Source: Pseudanabaena minima (lineage in GTDB: Bacteria > Cyanobacteriota > Cyanobacteriia > Pseudanabaenales > Pseudanabaenaceae). Taken from it: a stretch of 64,000 bases of DNA. A program made the position numbers and the translations under genes. The stretch lies in NCBI RefSeq assembly GCF_051131155.1, contig NZ_CP159508.1, positions 1,116,001 to 1,180,000 on the forward strand, read 5' to 3'. Under the pieces are notes generated by a model. The model was not told the DNA's origin. It saw only the letters and a program-made list of their open reading frames with translations, and searched no databases. Positions 8,734 through 18,358 of this stretch are shown here, one piece after another (position 1 is the stretch's first letter; the number at the start of each line of letters is the position of its first letter).

Positions 8734-10260
8734 ATGGAGTCCGATCAGTTGTCTGTAGAAGAAAATTTACAGGAAAGTTTACAAGAAAATTTAGATCCAT
8801 CTCACCAAGGAGAATCCCCTGAAGCGATCGCGATGTTAGCTAATAATGGCGCAGTCAATGAGGTCGATGAATTTATCGATGAGTCTATAGATGAAAATGA
8901 AAATATTCAGATAGAACAAGCTACAACCGACAAAAGCCTTGAGCAATCCCTTGGCTTTGAAGGTAAGGACATGGAGACTGAGGTGTTTATCGCAGCAACT
9001 AGTGCAGAACTTGAACAAGAAACTCAGCCACAAGGAAGTTTAGATACCTCAGAAATATTAACAATCATTGATCAACTAAAGCAAGAAGAGTCTGAACTTA
9101 GAGCAGAGCTAGATCTTCTTAAAACAGCCAAGTCTAAAATTTTACAAGACCAGTTAGATGATTTACAGGCAGGTATTATTCGCTTAGCCCAAGCTGATGT
9201 TGCTCGACTCGAATATCAAAAGCAAGAATTGCAATCGGCGATCGCTGTTCTGGAAAAGCGAAAGGAACGTCTTGATAAAGAAATGACTAGTACCTATGCA
9301 GGTACATCCCAAGACATTGCAATTCGTGTGCAGGGATTTAAAGACTATCTTGTGGGTAGTTTGCAAGACTTGGTGGCTAGTGCGGAAAAATTAAATCTTG
9401 TTGCAACCTCTACTCAGCCTGTAGTGGAAACAATCCTCCCTCAAGAAAAGCAACCATCCAAAGAACCTGAACCATTACGACTGTCTGAGCAAACTTTTGC
9501 AGAATATAAACAACGGGTTGATCAGCTTCTAGATCGTTATCGTACCCTGCCTGATTACTACGGACCAGCATGGAAACTCAGACGTACTTTTGAACAAGTC
9601 CATGCCGATCGCGTTTCTAAGTGGTTTTTTGAGCAGTCTGGACGTGGCGCAATCCGCACGATGGGAACACGGTTACAAAATATTCTCGTCACCTCAGCAT
9701 CTATCTCTGTCTTAAAAGCTATTTATGGTGAAAAATTGCGAGTACTAGTCCTTGCAACTTCCCCCGAACGTCTAGGCGAATGGCGACGTGGTTTTCAAGA
9801 TTGTCTAGGCTTGACCAGAGAGCATTTTGGTTCTGATAAAGGGATTGCTTTGTTTGAAGATCCTGAACCTTTAGCAACTAAAGGCGATCGCCTTGTCAAA
9901 GAAGGGCTAAACCCCCTAGTGGTTATTGATGAATCTGAAGAATTGATCTCGGTAGATTTGCTGCGGTTTCCTCTGTTGATAGCTTTTGGCGGTGCACCTG
10001 AAGCGAAACCTGCGGCTCCCTCAGCTTATATGAATCGTGATAGTAACCGCGAAAGCCAAAACAATCGTGATTACGTCCGTGAGTCACCACGCGACAATCC
10101 GCGAGACATGGGGCGCAACTATGCTCCTAAAGAACGAGATAATCGTGATTATGGTTCACGGGATTATTCAAGTCGTAATTATGGCGATCGCGATCCTCGT
10201 GATACTGGCTATGGAAATAGTCGTGGGCGTAACAATCAAGATTCTGATTGGGACTGGTAA
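8734..10260 (+). CDS. DUF3086-type cyanobacterial protein with Arg/Asn/Asp-rich tail
   Basis: 508 residues in three parts. An acidic, low-complexity N-terminus (1-100) is followed by a coiled coil (about 105-185, Leu/Gln/Glu/Lys-rich). A conserved globular region (about 250-430; for example DQLLDRYRTLPDYYGPAWKL) looks like the cyanobacterial DUF3086 family. The C-terminal 80 residues are dominated by N, R, D, Y and S in loose NRDY/SRD repeats, like intrinsically disordered RNA-binding or condensate-forming tails. There is no known function, and I do not propose one. ATG at 8734 is preceded by GATGAGAAC, a weak ribosome site. Two hairpins follow the stop. Confidence 0.75.
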   Translation: MESDQLSVEENLQESLQENLDPSHQGESPEAIAMLANNGAVNEVDEFIDESIDENENIQIEQATTDKSLEQSLGFEGKDMETEVFIAATSAELEQETQPQGSLDTSEILTIIDQLKQEESELRAELDLLKTAKSKILQDQLDDLQAGIIRLAQADVARLEYQKQELQSAIAVLEKRKERLDKEMTSTYAGTSQDIAIRVQGFKDYLVGSLQDLVASAEKLNLVATSTQPVVETILPQEKQPSKEPEPLRLSEQTFAEYKQRVDQLLDRYRTLPDYYGPAWKLRRTFEQVHADRVSKWFFEQSGRGAIRTMGTRLQNILVTSASISVLKAIYGEKLRVLVLATSPERLGEWRRGFQDCLGLTREHFGSDKGIALFEDPEPLATKGDRLVKEGLNPLVVIDESEELISVDLLRFPLLIAFGGAPEAKPAAPSAYMNRDSNRESQNNRDYVRESPRDNPRDMGRNYAPKERDNRDYGSRDYSSRNYGDRDPRDTGYGNSRGRNNQDSDWDW

Positions 10261-10303
10261 AAAAAAGAGCAGTGCATCGGCGCTCCTCTTTTTTGTAAAT
10301 AAT

Positions 10304-10330
10304 AAAAAAGGGCGCGTCGCGCCCTTTTTT
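10304..10330. terminator. Terminator hairpin between DUF3086 gene and tic22-like gene
   Basis: AAAAAAGGGCGCG and its complement surround a single T, with T/A runs on both flanks, between convergent genes. A weaker imperfect hairpin (about 10261-10294) precedes it. The right edge touches the stop codon of the Tic22-like gene. Confidence 0.75.
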
Positions 10331-11154
10331 TATTTCTTAGCAGGAGTTGCTTGCGGTGCTAGCTGAGGTGTTGCTGATTGCTTAGTATTTTTGAGAATAT
10401 ACTCAAAAGAAGTGCGTGATGGCACAAACTGGAAGCGCTCAACTTCGGGGTTGGGTTTATTGTCCTTTGACACCATCGAGTCTAGGACTTGGAACAATGA
10501 AGCAACTTGGATCTTGGTTGCTTTAGCTACATCGGGTTGATCTTTACTAGCGCGATCAAGCAGGTTTTGCAAATCGGTTTTATCCAAAAAGAAAGGTACA
10601 ACTTGCTCCTTTTTGCCATTTTGATCAATGCTCATGGTTAGCAAGCCTTGGTTATTGGCTTGACCACCGATTGCAAAGAAAACAGGCACATTCGGAATTT
10701 TGTCTGCTGCAATGCCTTGAGCCGTCAGAATTGTCCTTGCTGAGTCAATACTGGCTCTAGAAGGGATAAACTGGAAAACGACCTTTTTATCTTTATTTTC
10801 ACGAATTACTTTATAGGCATCATTCATCGATCGCACAATGATCTGAGCCTTTTTGCCAATTTCAGGATTCGATTTTTGGACTTGACTGAGCATCATTTGG
10901 GCTTCGTCAGGACCAAGGAAGAAGAACAAAAGCTGGCTATCATCGGGTTTAGCATTTGGTTGTTGAGGAACCGCACCTAAAAGAGGTGAGCCTTTATCAT
11001 CAGTAATCGTGAAAACAGGAATACTGCCCAATCTCTCCAAAACTTGGGCTTCGGTGAGGGCTTCAGCTTTGAGAGTAAATATGGGACTAACAGCGATCGC
11101 CCCTGCGACACCTGCGGTGGCTGCTAGATTAACCAACGACTTGAATACGGACAT
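10330..11154 (-). CDS. Tic22-like family protein (periplasmic, envelope biogenesis)
   Basis: 275 residues from the chosen ATG at 11154, which has an AGGAG ribosome site 6 bases upstream; an in-frame ATG at 11208 lacks one. The N-terminus (MSVFKSLVNLAATAGVAGAI, then ALTEAQ) is a signal peptide. The mature part carries the two related modules of Tic22 proteins: ERLGSIPVFTITDDKGSPLL, SQVQKSNPEI, and later VPVFFAIGGQ and LFFLDK-like segments. Cyanobacterial Tic22 is known as a periplasmic/thylakoid-lumen protein linked to outer-membrane biogenesis. The C-terminus is Ala/Pro/Gln-rich. It appears to be a single gene. Confidence 0.85.
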   Translation of the reverse strand: MSVFKSLVNLAATAGVAGAIAVSPIFTLKAEALTEAQVLERLGSIPVFTITDDKGSPLLGAVPQQPNAKPDDSQLLFFFLGPDEAQMMLSQVQKSNPEIGKKAQIIVRSMNDAYKVIRENKDKKVVFQFIPSRASIDSARTILTAQGIAADKIPNVPVFFAIGGQANNQGLLTMSIDQNGKKEQVVPFFLDKTDLQNLLDRASKDQPDVAKATKIQVASLFQVLDSMVSKDNKPNPEVERFQFVPSRTSFEYILKNTKQSATPQLAPQATPAKK

Positions 11155-11441
11155 ATTTCTCCTAGCTACAATACTATTTATGAGGTTTATTTGAGATTTA
11201 GAATGCAAACAACTCTATGAACGAGCCTTGAAAGGGTAAAAGTCAAACGTAATTATTGTCCGAAAGTAACTTTCTGGCAACTGTAACAATATCTCACTTA
11301 AAAAGACAACCTTTTTATACCAGTTTCAGACTAGTTTGTGAGTAAATTGTTACCCTCTAAGACTCGAATATCATAAGTATAGTTCCTCAAATCCAGAAGT
11401 GAAGTGGCGGCGCGAAGTACTACAACTTCACTTAATAAAAC

Positions 11442-11608
11442 GTAGGATGGGTTAGCGATCGCGTAATTCACGAAAGATTTGCCCCACTTGCGTGCGACAA
11501 AAACTAAACCCCGTAAGGGTTATCCCAAAACTAAAAATGTCATAGCAATTTTTAGTTTTGGGATAACCCATAATTATTTATTAAGATGCGTTAAACACAT
11601 CCTACAAA
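11442..11608. repeat. GTAGGATG inverted-repeat element, family R7
   Basis: Bounded by GTAGGATGGGTTAGCG and an imperfect complement ending in GCGTTAAACACATCCTAC. Inside is a long stem (GGTTATCCCAAAACTAAAAA with its complement, about 11518-11570). It lies in the 11155-11640 spacer upstream of the GTPase. It creates an open frame that artificially extends that gene upstream. Confidence 0.6.
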
Positions 11609-11640
11609 TAATTAAGCCTTCTTCCTTACCTAGCGATGTT

Positions 11641-13062
11641 ATGCCACAAGACGAAAACTTTCTTAGCTTTGATGAAATTTTTGAGGAGTTGAATTATCGC
11701 CAAGCGCAGCGCACATTACGAGATATTGTCGCAAATTTGGACTTGTCAGAACGTGAGCGGCGTGGACTAGAGGAACCACTCGAAGAGCTACAGCAAATGT
11801 TAGACAAGTTAGAGCGCCAAGTTCTGCAAATAGCAGTATTTGGTATGGTGGGGCGAGGTAAATCATCGGTACTCAATGCACTCATGGGTGGGCAAGTTTT
11901 CGAGACTGGTCCCTTGCATGGTGTAACTACAAATCGGCAAGCCGCCGAGTGGCAAATATCACGAGAAGCCATGCAAACTAATGGTGATCGCACCATCCTC
12001 AAAGCATCATTTCAAGGACGTGGTGAGGCAAGAATCGAATTAATCGATACTCCTGGGATTGATGAAGTTGATGGGGAAGGTCGTGCGGAACTTGCCAAAC
12101 GGATCGCACAACAGGCGGATTTAATTCTGTTTATCGTGGCGGGAGATATTACTAAGGTTGAATATGATGCGCTTTCGGAACTGCGAGGGGCGAGTAAACC
12201 AATTTTGCTGGTATTTAACAAAATTGACCAATATCCCCCTGAAGATCGGCTCGCTATCTATGCCAAAATCTGTGACGATCGCGTAAAAGAGCTATTAACC
12301 CAAGATGAAATTGTGATGACGGCTGCATCGCCGCTTGTGGCTAAGGCTGTCCGACAGCCTGATGGCTCTTTTGAGGCGGAACTAGTTACAGGTAAGCCGC
12401 AAATTGAAGATTTAAAGATCAAAATTCTGGAAGTACTTGATCGTGAAGGTAAATCTCTCATCGCGCTAAATACAATGATGTTTGCGGATATGGTGCAGGA
12501 GCGAGTGGTTCAACGCAAAATGTTTGTGCGCGATCGTCAAGCCAATCGCATCATCTGGAATTGCGTGATCACCCAAGCAGTTGCGATCGCGGTTAATCCC
12601 TTCACTGTAGTAGATGTAATTACCAGCGCTATTATCGATGTCTCGATGATCGTGGCGCTATCCAAGCTTTACGGCATAAATATGAGCAACCGTGGCGCAA
12701 TTTCACTGATGCAAAAAATAGCGATTGGTATGGGTGGCATCAGCGCCAGTGAATTTCTGGCTACCTTCGGCTTAAGTTCTCTTAAAGGTTTGCTGGGTAT
12801 TGCCACGCCTGTGACAGGTGGTTTAACTCTGGGTGGTTATGTGTCAGTTGCGATCGCCCAAGCAGGTGTAGCAGGCTTCTCGACCTATGCCCTAGGGCTA
12901 GTCACCAAGGAATATCTCGCCAATGGAGCATCATGGGGCGCAGATGGTCCTAAAGCAGTTGTGAAACGTATCTTAGAAACCATTGATGAAGATTCGATCT
13001 TGGCAAGAATCAAGGATGAACTTCGTGCCAAAATCGATCTCCGCCGACTCCGAAAAATCTAG
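11641..13062 (+). CDS. Era-like GTPase with C-terminal DUF697 membrane domain
   Basis: 473 residues from ATG 11641. A longer reading from 11479 is rejected because its first 54 codons come from the R7 repeat. A predicted helical N-terminus (LRDIVANLDLSERERRGL...) precedes the G domain. The P-loop is GMVGRGKSS (68-76), G3 is DTPGID (136-141) and G4 is NKID (near 194). After about residue 320 comes a DUF697-like region with glycine/alanine-rich hydrophobic helices (NPFTVVDVITSAIIDV, GLLGIATPVTGGLTLGG). Related cyanobacterial proteins are probably membrane-associated GTPases of unknown role. It stands alone between hairpins and the MOSC gene. Confidence 0.85.
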   Translation: MPQDENFLSFDEIFEELNYRQAQRTLRDIVANLDLSERERRGLEEPLEELQQMLDKLERQVLQIAVFGMVGRGKSSVLNALMGGQVFETGPLHGVTTNRQAAEWQISREAMQTNGDRTILKASFQGRGEARIELIDTPGIDEVDGEGRAELAKRIAQQADLILFIVAGDITKVEYDALSELRGASKPILLVFNKIDQYPPEDRLAIYAKICDDRVKELLTQDEIVMTAASPLVAKAVRQPDGSFEAELVTGKPQIEDLKIKILEVLDREGKSLIALNTMMFADMVQERVVQRKMFVRDRQANRIIWNCVITQAVAIAVNPFTVVDVITSAIIDVSMIVALSKLYGINMSNRGAISLMQKIAIGMGGISASEFLATFGLSSLKGLLGIATPVTGGLTLGGYVSVAIAQAGVAGFSTYALGLVTKEYLANGASWGADGPKAVVKRILETIDEDSILARIKDELRAKIDLRRLRKI

Positions 13063-13132
13063 ATTTGTGAAATTAATGATAATTTAGGTTCAGAGTTTGA
13101 TTTTAATATCAAAAAATCACTTCATCATTTTT

Positions 13133-13915
13133 ATGGCAAAGCTAAGTAAAATCCTGATTTTCCCCGTCAAATCGCTAGATCCGATCGCTTTAGATGAAGT
13201 CGAAATATCTGAAGGTGGAGCATTAAAAGGCGATCGCGAATTTGCCATGTTTGATAAAAGCGGAAAATACATCAATGCTAAGCGCTATCCCAAAATTCAT
13301 TTAATTAGGGCAAAGTACGAACTAGGCGATCGGTTAGTGCATTTACAAATCCAAGAGCAACAAGAAGTATTCACTTTCCATTTAGATCAAGATCGAACTG
13401 CGCTTACTGATTGGTTAAGTACATTTTTTGAGCAGCCTGTAGAAATTCGGCAAAATACTATTAATGGGTTTCCCGATGATCCTGAAGCTTGGGGCGCAAC
13501 TGTAATCTCCGAGTCAACTCTTACAACTGTGCAAAGTTGGTATACAAGTTCTCAAATCAGCCTTGAGCAAATTCGTCGACGCTTCCGTACCAATTTAGAA
13601 ATAGCTGATACCGAACCATTTTGGGAAGATCATTTATTTGCGAAATCTGGTGAAACGGTTCCTTTTAAAATTGGTGATGTTCAATTTCTCGGCACAAATC
13701 CCTGTCAGCGTTGCCCAGTGCCTACCCGTGACATCTTCACGGGCGAAGTTTATCCTGAATTTCAAAAAATTTTCACTCGTCAACGAGAAGCAACTTTACC
13801 GATGAATATAGAACGATCGCGTTTCAATCATTTCTATCGTCTAGCACTAAATACACGCATTCCTTTAACAGAAGCTGGCAAGATTCTAAAAATAGGCGAT
13901 TCTGTTAGTAAGTAG
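13133..13915 (+). CDS. MOSC-domain protein (N-terminal beta-barrel plus MOSC)
   Basis: 260 residues from ATG 13133; an upstream in-frame ATG at 13097 adds 12 unlikely residues. The N-terminal half has the MOSC_N pattern (ILIFPVKSLDPIALDEVEIS, LKGDREFAMFD). The C-terminal MOSC domain has the conserved cysteine region FLGTNPCQRCPVPTRD (C191, C194) and the RFRTN/FWEDHLFAK segments. The family binds molybdenum cofactor or carries sulfur (as in YiiM, mARC and Moco sulfurase C-termini). No molybdenum enzyme lies nearby, so the partner is unknown. Confidence 0.87.
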   Translation: MAKLSKILIFPVKSLDPIALDEVEISEGGALKGDREFAMFDKSGKYINAKRYPKIHLIRAKYELGDRLVHLQIQEQQEVFTFHLDQDRTALTDWLSTFFEQPVEIRQNTINGFPDDPEAWGATVISESTLTTVQSWYTSSQISLEQIRRRFRTNLEIADTEPFWEDHLFAKSGETVPFKIGDVQFLGTNPCQRCPVPTRDIFTGEVYPEFQKIFTRQREATLPMNIERSRFNHFYRLALNTRIPLTEAGKILKIGDSVSK

Positions 13916-13938
13916 CTGGACAGAAGAAGCTAAAATTG

Positions 13939-14004
13939 AGATCTCCGACTTTTTCTTTGCTAGCACTTATAAATTTTGATAAGCAAAGAAAAAGTCGGAG
14001 ATCT
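13939..14004. terminator. Long-arm hairpin between MOSC and ycf46 genes
   Basis: AGATCTCCGACTTTTTCTTT continues to 23-bp arms (13939-13961 and 13982-14004) that are perfect complements around a 20-base AT-rich loop. It lies between convergent genes, so it can serve both as terminator. GTAAGTAGCTGG just upstream resembles one end of family R3. Confidence 0.65.
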
Positions 14005-14039
14005 GGGCTTTTACTCAAACCATTTGCCGCGCTTAGTTT

Positions 14040-15536
14040 TTACTTGTTGAAAACATTCTGTCTGGAAGCTAGCCTTGCTTTACCTGAAGCTGCCCATTCT
14101 TGCAAAACCTGAATTTCCTGTTGAGCCGTTTGTGCTAGTGGCACAATTTGACTAGCCGCTTCGAGAATGTCATCGGTGGTGAAGTCACGATTTTGACTAA
14201 AGCCAATGTGCATCGCTTCGATGATCCCCTGTTCAATCTCTGCACCTGAGAAATCGGGAGTTTCATAGGCGAGGCGATCAATATCGTAGGCGCGAGTATT
14301 GTGCGGACGGTATTTGCTGAGATGCACCGCAAAAATCTGCGATCGCTCCTCTTGGTTGGGCAAACCCACGAAAAACACCTCATCGAATCGACCTTTACGC
14401 AAGAGTTCAGGAGGCAAAGCACGAATATTATTCGCAGTTGCCACTACAAATACAGGTGAAGTCTTTTCCGCCATCCATGTTAAGAAAGTTCCAAAAACAC
14501 GATTTGTTGTTCCTGAATCGCCGCGACCTTCCACACCTGAGAATGCTTTGTCAATCTCATCGATCCACAATACGCAGGGAGAAAGGGCTTCCGCTAGCTG
14601 AATCATTTGTCTGGTGCGGGATTCGCTCTCGCCAACTAGTCCCGCAAACAGACGACCAACATCGAGACGTAATAGGGGTAAATGCCAGTGGTGAGAAATT
14701 GCCTTGGCGGTGAGGGATTTGCCTGTACCTTGAATTCCTGCTAATAGCAAACCTCTGGGATGGGGTAAGCCATATTTACGGGCGCGATCGCTAAAGGCTC
14801 CACCTCTTCTTAATAACCATTCTTTGAGATTATCCAAACCACCGATATCGCTAATTTCTGTAGTTGATGGATAGAATTCTAAAATCTGGGTTTGGCGAAT
14901 ACTTTGGCGCTTTTCTTCGAGAATTAGTTCCACATCTTTGGGACTAAGGCGACCATTTTCAGCGATCGCTTTGGCTAATACTCGTCTGATGCGCTCTAGA
15001 GATAGACCTTGACTAGCACGGACTAAATCATCGATCGCCTGTTTATTTAATTGCAGATCGTTGCCTGAGTTTGTGGAATTGGCAATTTGTTCAATTTCGA
15101 TTTTTAGTTCGCTAGGATTGGGAAGTGGAAATTCAAGAATTGAAAAAAATTCACTGAGACTATCGGGAATACTAATCTGTGAAGCAATGACAATAATATT
15201 TTGCGCTTCGCTTTTGAGCTTACGGGCAAGATTTTTGAGCTTACGGGCGATCGCCACATCATCGAGAAAGCGATCGAAATCTCGCAGTACAAACACCGCA
15301 CCCTTGGGGATTTTATCCACAAATTCTAAAGCTTGGAGAGGATTGCGTTTACCTGCCCCTGCATCGTTAGGATTGGACTGATAGCCATCGACAAAATCCC
15401 AAATAAACACACTACGACCGAGGGATTTTGCCACATTAGTAATCACGGCTTCGACCCGTTCTTCTTCGGCTGAAGGTATATAAATCAAAGGATAACGGGC
15501 GCGGAGGGTCAGATTTAATTCAGCTTCAAAATTCAT
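14040..15536 (-). CDS. ycf46: Ycf46-type AAA+ ATPase
   Basis: 498 residues, the normal length. The N-terminal half (1-220; RYPLIYIPSAEEERVEAVI) is the Ycf46-specific region. A single AAA+ module follows: Walker A GIQGTGKS (267-274), Walker B CVLWIDEIDKAF (321-332), sensor-1 VVATANNI, arginine-finger region LLRKGRFDEVFFVGLP and a sensor-2 segment ETPDFSGAEIE. Ycf46 is encoded in cyanobacteria and some algal plastids. Published work in Synechocystis links it to regulation of CO2 use; I cannot test that from sequence. It is a single gene with a convergent MOSC gene downstream. Confidence 0.92.
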   Translation of the reverse strand: MNFEAELNLTLRARYPLIYIPSAEEERVEAVITNVAKSLGRSVFIWDFVDGYQSNPNDAGAGKRNPLQALEFVDKIPKGAVFVLRDFDRFLDDVAIARKLKNLARKLKSEAQNIIVIASQISIPDSLSEFFSILEFPLPNPSELKIEIEQIANSTNSGNDLQLNKQAIDDLVRASQGLSLERIRRVLAKAIAENGRLSPKDVELILEEKRQSIRQTQILEFYPSTTEISDIGGLDNLKEWLLRRGGAFSDRARKYGLPHPRGLLLAGIQGTGKSLTAKAISHHWHLPLLRLDVGRLFAGLVGESESRTRQMIQLAEALSPCVLWIDEIDKAFSGVEGRGDSGTTNRVFGTFLTWMAEKTSPVFVVATANNIRALPPELLRKGRFDEVFFVGLPNQEERSQIFAVHLSKYRPHNTRAYDIDRLAYETPDFSGAEIEQGIIEAMHIGFSQNRDFTTDDILEAASQIVPLAQTAQQEIQVLQEWAASGKARLASRQNVFNK

Positions 15537-15614
15537 TGATCAGTAAGCCGTGAGTAAAACGCTAGAATATCTACAGCCTATAATCTACAGCAAACTATAG
15601 CAATAGTGGCGGCG

Positions 15615-16178
15615 ATGGTTCAAACTCCAACTAAATCTTTGACCCTTACTGAGTTTCTGTCTCTCCCTGAAACTAAGCCTGCTAGCGAATTTATTGATGG
15701 TGAAATCATTCAAAAGCCTATGCCTCAAGGGAAACACAGTACTTTACAACTTGATCTGGGTTCTAGCATTAACTTAGCGCTCAAGACTCAACGCATTGCT
15801 CGCGCCTACTCAGAATTGCGCTGTACCTTTGGTGGCAGGTCAATTGTCCCCGATATTTCCGTATTTATTTGGGAGCATATTCCCCGCGATCGCGATGGTA
15901 AAGTCGCCAATATTTTTGAAATTGCTCCAGACTGGACAATTGAAATTCTTTCGCCCGATCAAAGCCAAACTAAAGTCATTCGCAATATTCTGCATTGCCT
16001 CAGTCATGGCTCACAGATGGGTTGGTTAATCGATCCCAATGAAGAGATTGTGTTTGTCTATTTTGGCGATCGCACCTTAGCCATATTTGAAGATAAAAGC
16101 GCAGTTTTACCAGTCCCAGATTTTGCAAAGGGATTAAATCTTACCGTTGGTCAATTGTTTAGTTGGTTAGAAATGTAG
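15615..16178 (+). CDS. Uma2-family (DUF820) restriction-endonuclease-like protein
   Basis: 187 residues. ATG 15615 is preferred over GTG 15606. It has the PD-(D/E)XK-like core of Uma2 proteins: EFIDGEIIQKPMPQGKHS (N-terminal Glu), VPDISVFIWE (Asp) and APDWTIEILSPDQSQTK (E-x-L with following Lys), then LIDPNEEIVFVY. These proteins are very numerous in cyanobacteria and usually occur alone; their substrate is unknown. Nothing in the neighbourhood indicates a restriction system. Confidence 0.88.
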   Translation: MVQTPTKSLTLTEFLSLPETKPASEFIDGEIIQKPMPQGKHSTLQLDLGSSINLALKTQRIARAYSELRCTFGGRSIVPDISVFIWEHIPRDRDGKVANIFEIAPDWTIEILSPDQSQTKVIRNILHCLSHGSQMGWLIDPNEEIVFVYFGDRTLAIFEDKSAVLPVPDFAKGLNLTVGQLFSWLEM

Positions 16179-16247
16179 CTAAAGCAAAGCTTGATATTGT
16201 TAAGCACAGGCGGCACTTTGCTATGCCTAATCTTACCTGTTTGTTCA

Positions 16248-16366
16248 AAAAGATCTAGACGAATTATGGGCTTAGCACCTAGATTTAGTTGATAGTGCTA
16301 AAGTTGATACGGTCAGCTTAAAGCGCCGCCTATTCCAGCATGTAGATCAAGGTTTGTAGGGTTTAT
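16248..16366 (+). pseudogene. Possible short gene remnant upstream of speA
   Basis: In one frame this stretch reads ...LDELWA, stop, then HLDLVDSAKVDTVSLKRRLF... and ends at TAG just before speA. Composition and the amphipathic pattern look coding, but a stop interrupts it and there is no start. I do not recognise the family. It may equally be chance or an untranslated leader of speA. Confidence 0.2.
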
Positions 16367-16371
16367 TAACA

Positions 16372-18297
16372 ATGTTGCAAGAGATTCAGTTACCTGTTGT
16401 TGCCGATGCAAAAAAGTGGACTATTCAAGACAGTGAAGCACTTTATCGGATCAATGGCTGGGGGGAACCTTATTTTAGTATTAACGAGGCTGGTCACGTA
16501 ACTGTCTCCCCCAAAGGCGATCGCGGTGGCTGTATTGACCTGTTTGAACTGGTGAATGATCTCAAACAAAGGGGATTGCGATCGCCGATCCTAGTCAGAT
16601 TTTCGGATATTCTCGCCGATCGCATTGAGCGCTTAAACTCCACCTTTGCCAAGGCGATCGCCCGTTATAACTACAATGGCGTTTATCGTGGCGTTTTTCC
16701 TGTCAAAGTCAATCAGCAAAGGCAATTGGTGGAAGAAATTGCTAAATATGGAAAACCCTTCCAATTTGGTTTGGAAGCAGGTTCTAAACCCGAATTGCTC
16801 ATTGCTCTTGCCACCCTACGCACCCCTGGTTCATTGCTGATTTGTAATGGGTACAAGGATGCGGAATATATTGAGACGGCTCTATTAGCGCGAAAACTGG
16901 GACAAAATACGATCATTGTGATCGAGCAGCTAGAAGAAGTAGAGATGATCATTCGTGCTGCCACAAAGTTGGGAATTGCGCCTGTGGTTGGTGTACGCGC
17001 TAAACTAAGTGCTAAGGGTCTAGGACATTGGGAAGACTCCACAGGCGATCGCGCTAAGTTTGGTTTGAGCATGTGGGAAATTCTCGAAACCGTCGAACTG
17101 TTGGAAGCCGCAAATATGTTGGATTCCCTCAAGTTACTGCACTTCCACATTGGTTCGCAAATTAGTAATATCAGCACGATCAAAGATGCATTGCGGGAAG
17201 CGGGACAAATCTATGTGCAGCTTGCGAATCTAGGCGCACCGATGGGTCATCTCGATGTTGGTGGTGGTTTGGGCGTAGATTACGACGGTTCTAAAACGAA
17301 TTTCTACGCTTCTAAGAACTACAGTATGCAGAACTATGCCTACGATATTGTCGCCGCAATTAAGGACGCTTGTGCTGAAAAGGGAATTCCTGTACCCACC
17401 TTAACGAGCGAAAGTGGTCGGGCGATCGCCTCTCATCAATCGGTCTTAATCTTTGATGTAGTCGGCATTAGTGGCACACCAACTCAACCCATTGAGCCAT
17501 TAAAAGAAGATGAGCATCTCATTGTCCGTAATCTCTTTGAGGCGTTGGAAAATATCAATGAGAATAACTATCAAGAGATTTATCATGATGCGGTGCAGTT
17601 CAATCAAGAAGCAATTAGCTTGTTTTCCTTTGGCTATCTGAGCTTAAAGCAACGGGCAAGGGTTGAGCGACTGTTCTGGGAATGTTGCGATCGCATTCTT
17701 AAAGTGACTCGCAAACTAAATTATGTACCCGATGATCTTGAAGACTTAGAAAGAGCAATGGCTCTGACTTACTATTGTAATTTTTCAGTATTTCAGTCTG
17801 CTCCTGATAGTTGGGCGATCGATCAACTCTTCCCGATCATGCCAATCCATCGTCTCAATGAAGAGCCACTCTGTCGTGGCACGATCGCCGATCTTACCTG
17901 TGACAGTGATGGCAAAATTGATCGTTTTATCGATTTGCGTGATGTCAAATCTGTGCTTGAATTACACCCCTTTATTGCCGAAGAGCCTTATTTCCTAGCT
18001 TTATTTCTCGGTGGAGCCTACCAAGAAATTCTTGGTGATTTGCATAATTTGTTTGGTGATACTGATGCCGTACATATCCATGCAACTCCGACTGGGTATA
18101 AGGTTGAGCATGTAATTAAGGGGGACTCTATGACTGAGGTATTAGCCTATGTCCAGTACAATCGTGACTCAATGCTAGAGAATATTCGCCAAGAAACTGA
18201 ACGTGCTCTCCAAGAAAAGCAAATCACTCTCGATGAAGCAAGGTTGTTTTTACAGAAGTACGAGCATTGCCTAAATGGTTACACCTATTTAAGCTAA
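16372..18297 (+). CDS. speA: Biosynthetic arginine decarboxylase
   Basis: 641 residues, the standard length of SpeA. It is a fold-III PLP enzyme that converts arginine to agmatine and CO2, the first step of polyamine synthesis. Visible features are WGEPYFSINEAGHV, PLP lysine K112 in GVFPVKVNQQRQLVEE, the phosphate-binding HFHIGSQISNI and LDVGGGLGVDYDGS stretches, and a C-terminal VEHVIKGDSMTEVL. ATG 16372 agrees with family N-termini. It is followed by a strong terminator and appears to be monocistronic. Confidence 0.96.
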   Translation: MLQEIQLPVVADAKKWTIQDSEALYRINGWGEPYFSINEAGHVTVSPKGDRGGCIDLFELVNDLKQRGLRSPILVRFSDILADRIERLNSTFAKAIARYNYNGVYRGVFPVKVNQQRQLVEEIAKYGKPFQFGLEAGSKPELLIALATLRTPGSLLICNGYKDAEYIETALLARKLGQNTIIVIEQLEEVEMIIRAATKLGIAPVVGVRAKLSAKGLGHWEDSTGDRAKFGLSMWEILETVELLEAANMLDSLKLLHFHIGSQISNISTIKDALREAGQIYVQLANLGAPMGHLDVGGGLGVDYDGSKTNFYASKNYSMQNYAYDIVAAIKDACAEKGIPVPTLTSESGRAIASHQSVLIFDVVGISGTPTQPIEPLKEDEHLIVRNLFEALENINENNYQEIYHDAVQFNQEAISLFSFGYLSLKQRARVERLFWECCDRILKVTRKLNYVPDDLEDLERAMALTYYCNFSVFQSAPDSWAIDQLFPIMPIHRLNEEPLCRGTIADLTCDSDGKIDRFIDLRDVKSVLELHPFIAEEPYFLALFLGGAYQEILGDLHNLFGDTDAVHIHATPTGYKVEHVIKGDSMTEVLAYVQYNRDSMLENIRQETERALQEKQITLDEARLFLQKYEHCLNGYTYLS

Positions 18298-18299
18298 TC

Positions 18300-18352
18300 A
18301 AAACCCAAGAGTGTTGTGGTGGGCGAAGCCCACCACAACACTCTTGGGTTTT
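18300..18352. terminator. Terminator hairpin after speA
   Basis: Perfect 25-bp arms beginning AAAACCCAAGAGTGTTGTGG around a GAA loop, with T-rich flank, immediately after the speA stop codon. Confidence 0.75.
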
Positions 18353-18358
18353 CTTCAG

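Noticed and set aside
10037..10366. 109-residue reading frame over the end of the DUF3086-type gene
   Set aside because: Out-of-frame shadow of the repetitive Arg/Asn/Asp tail, extended through the terminator.
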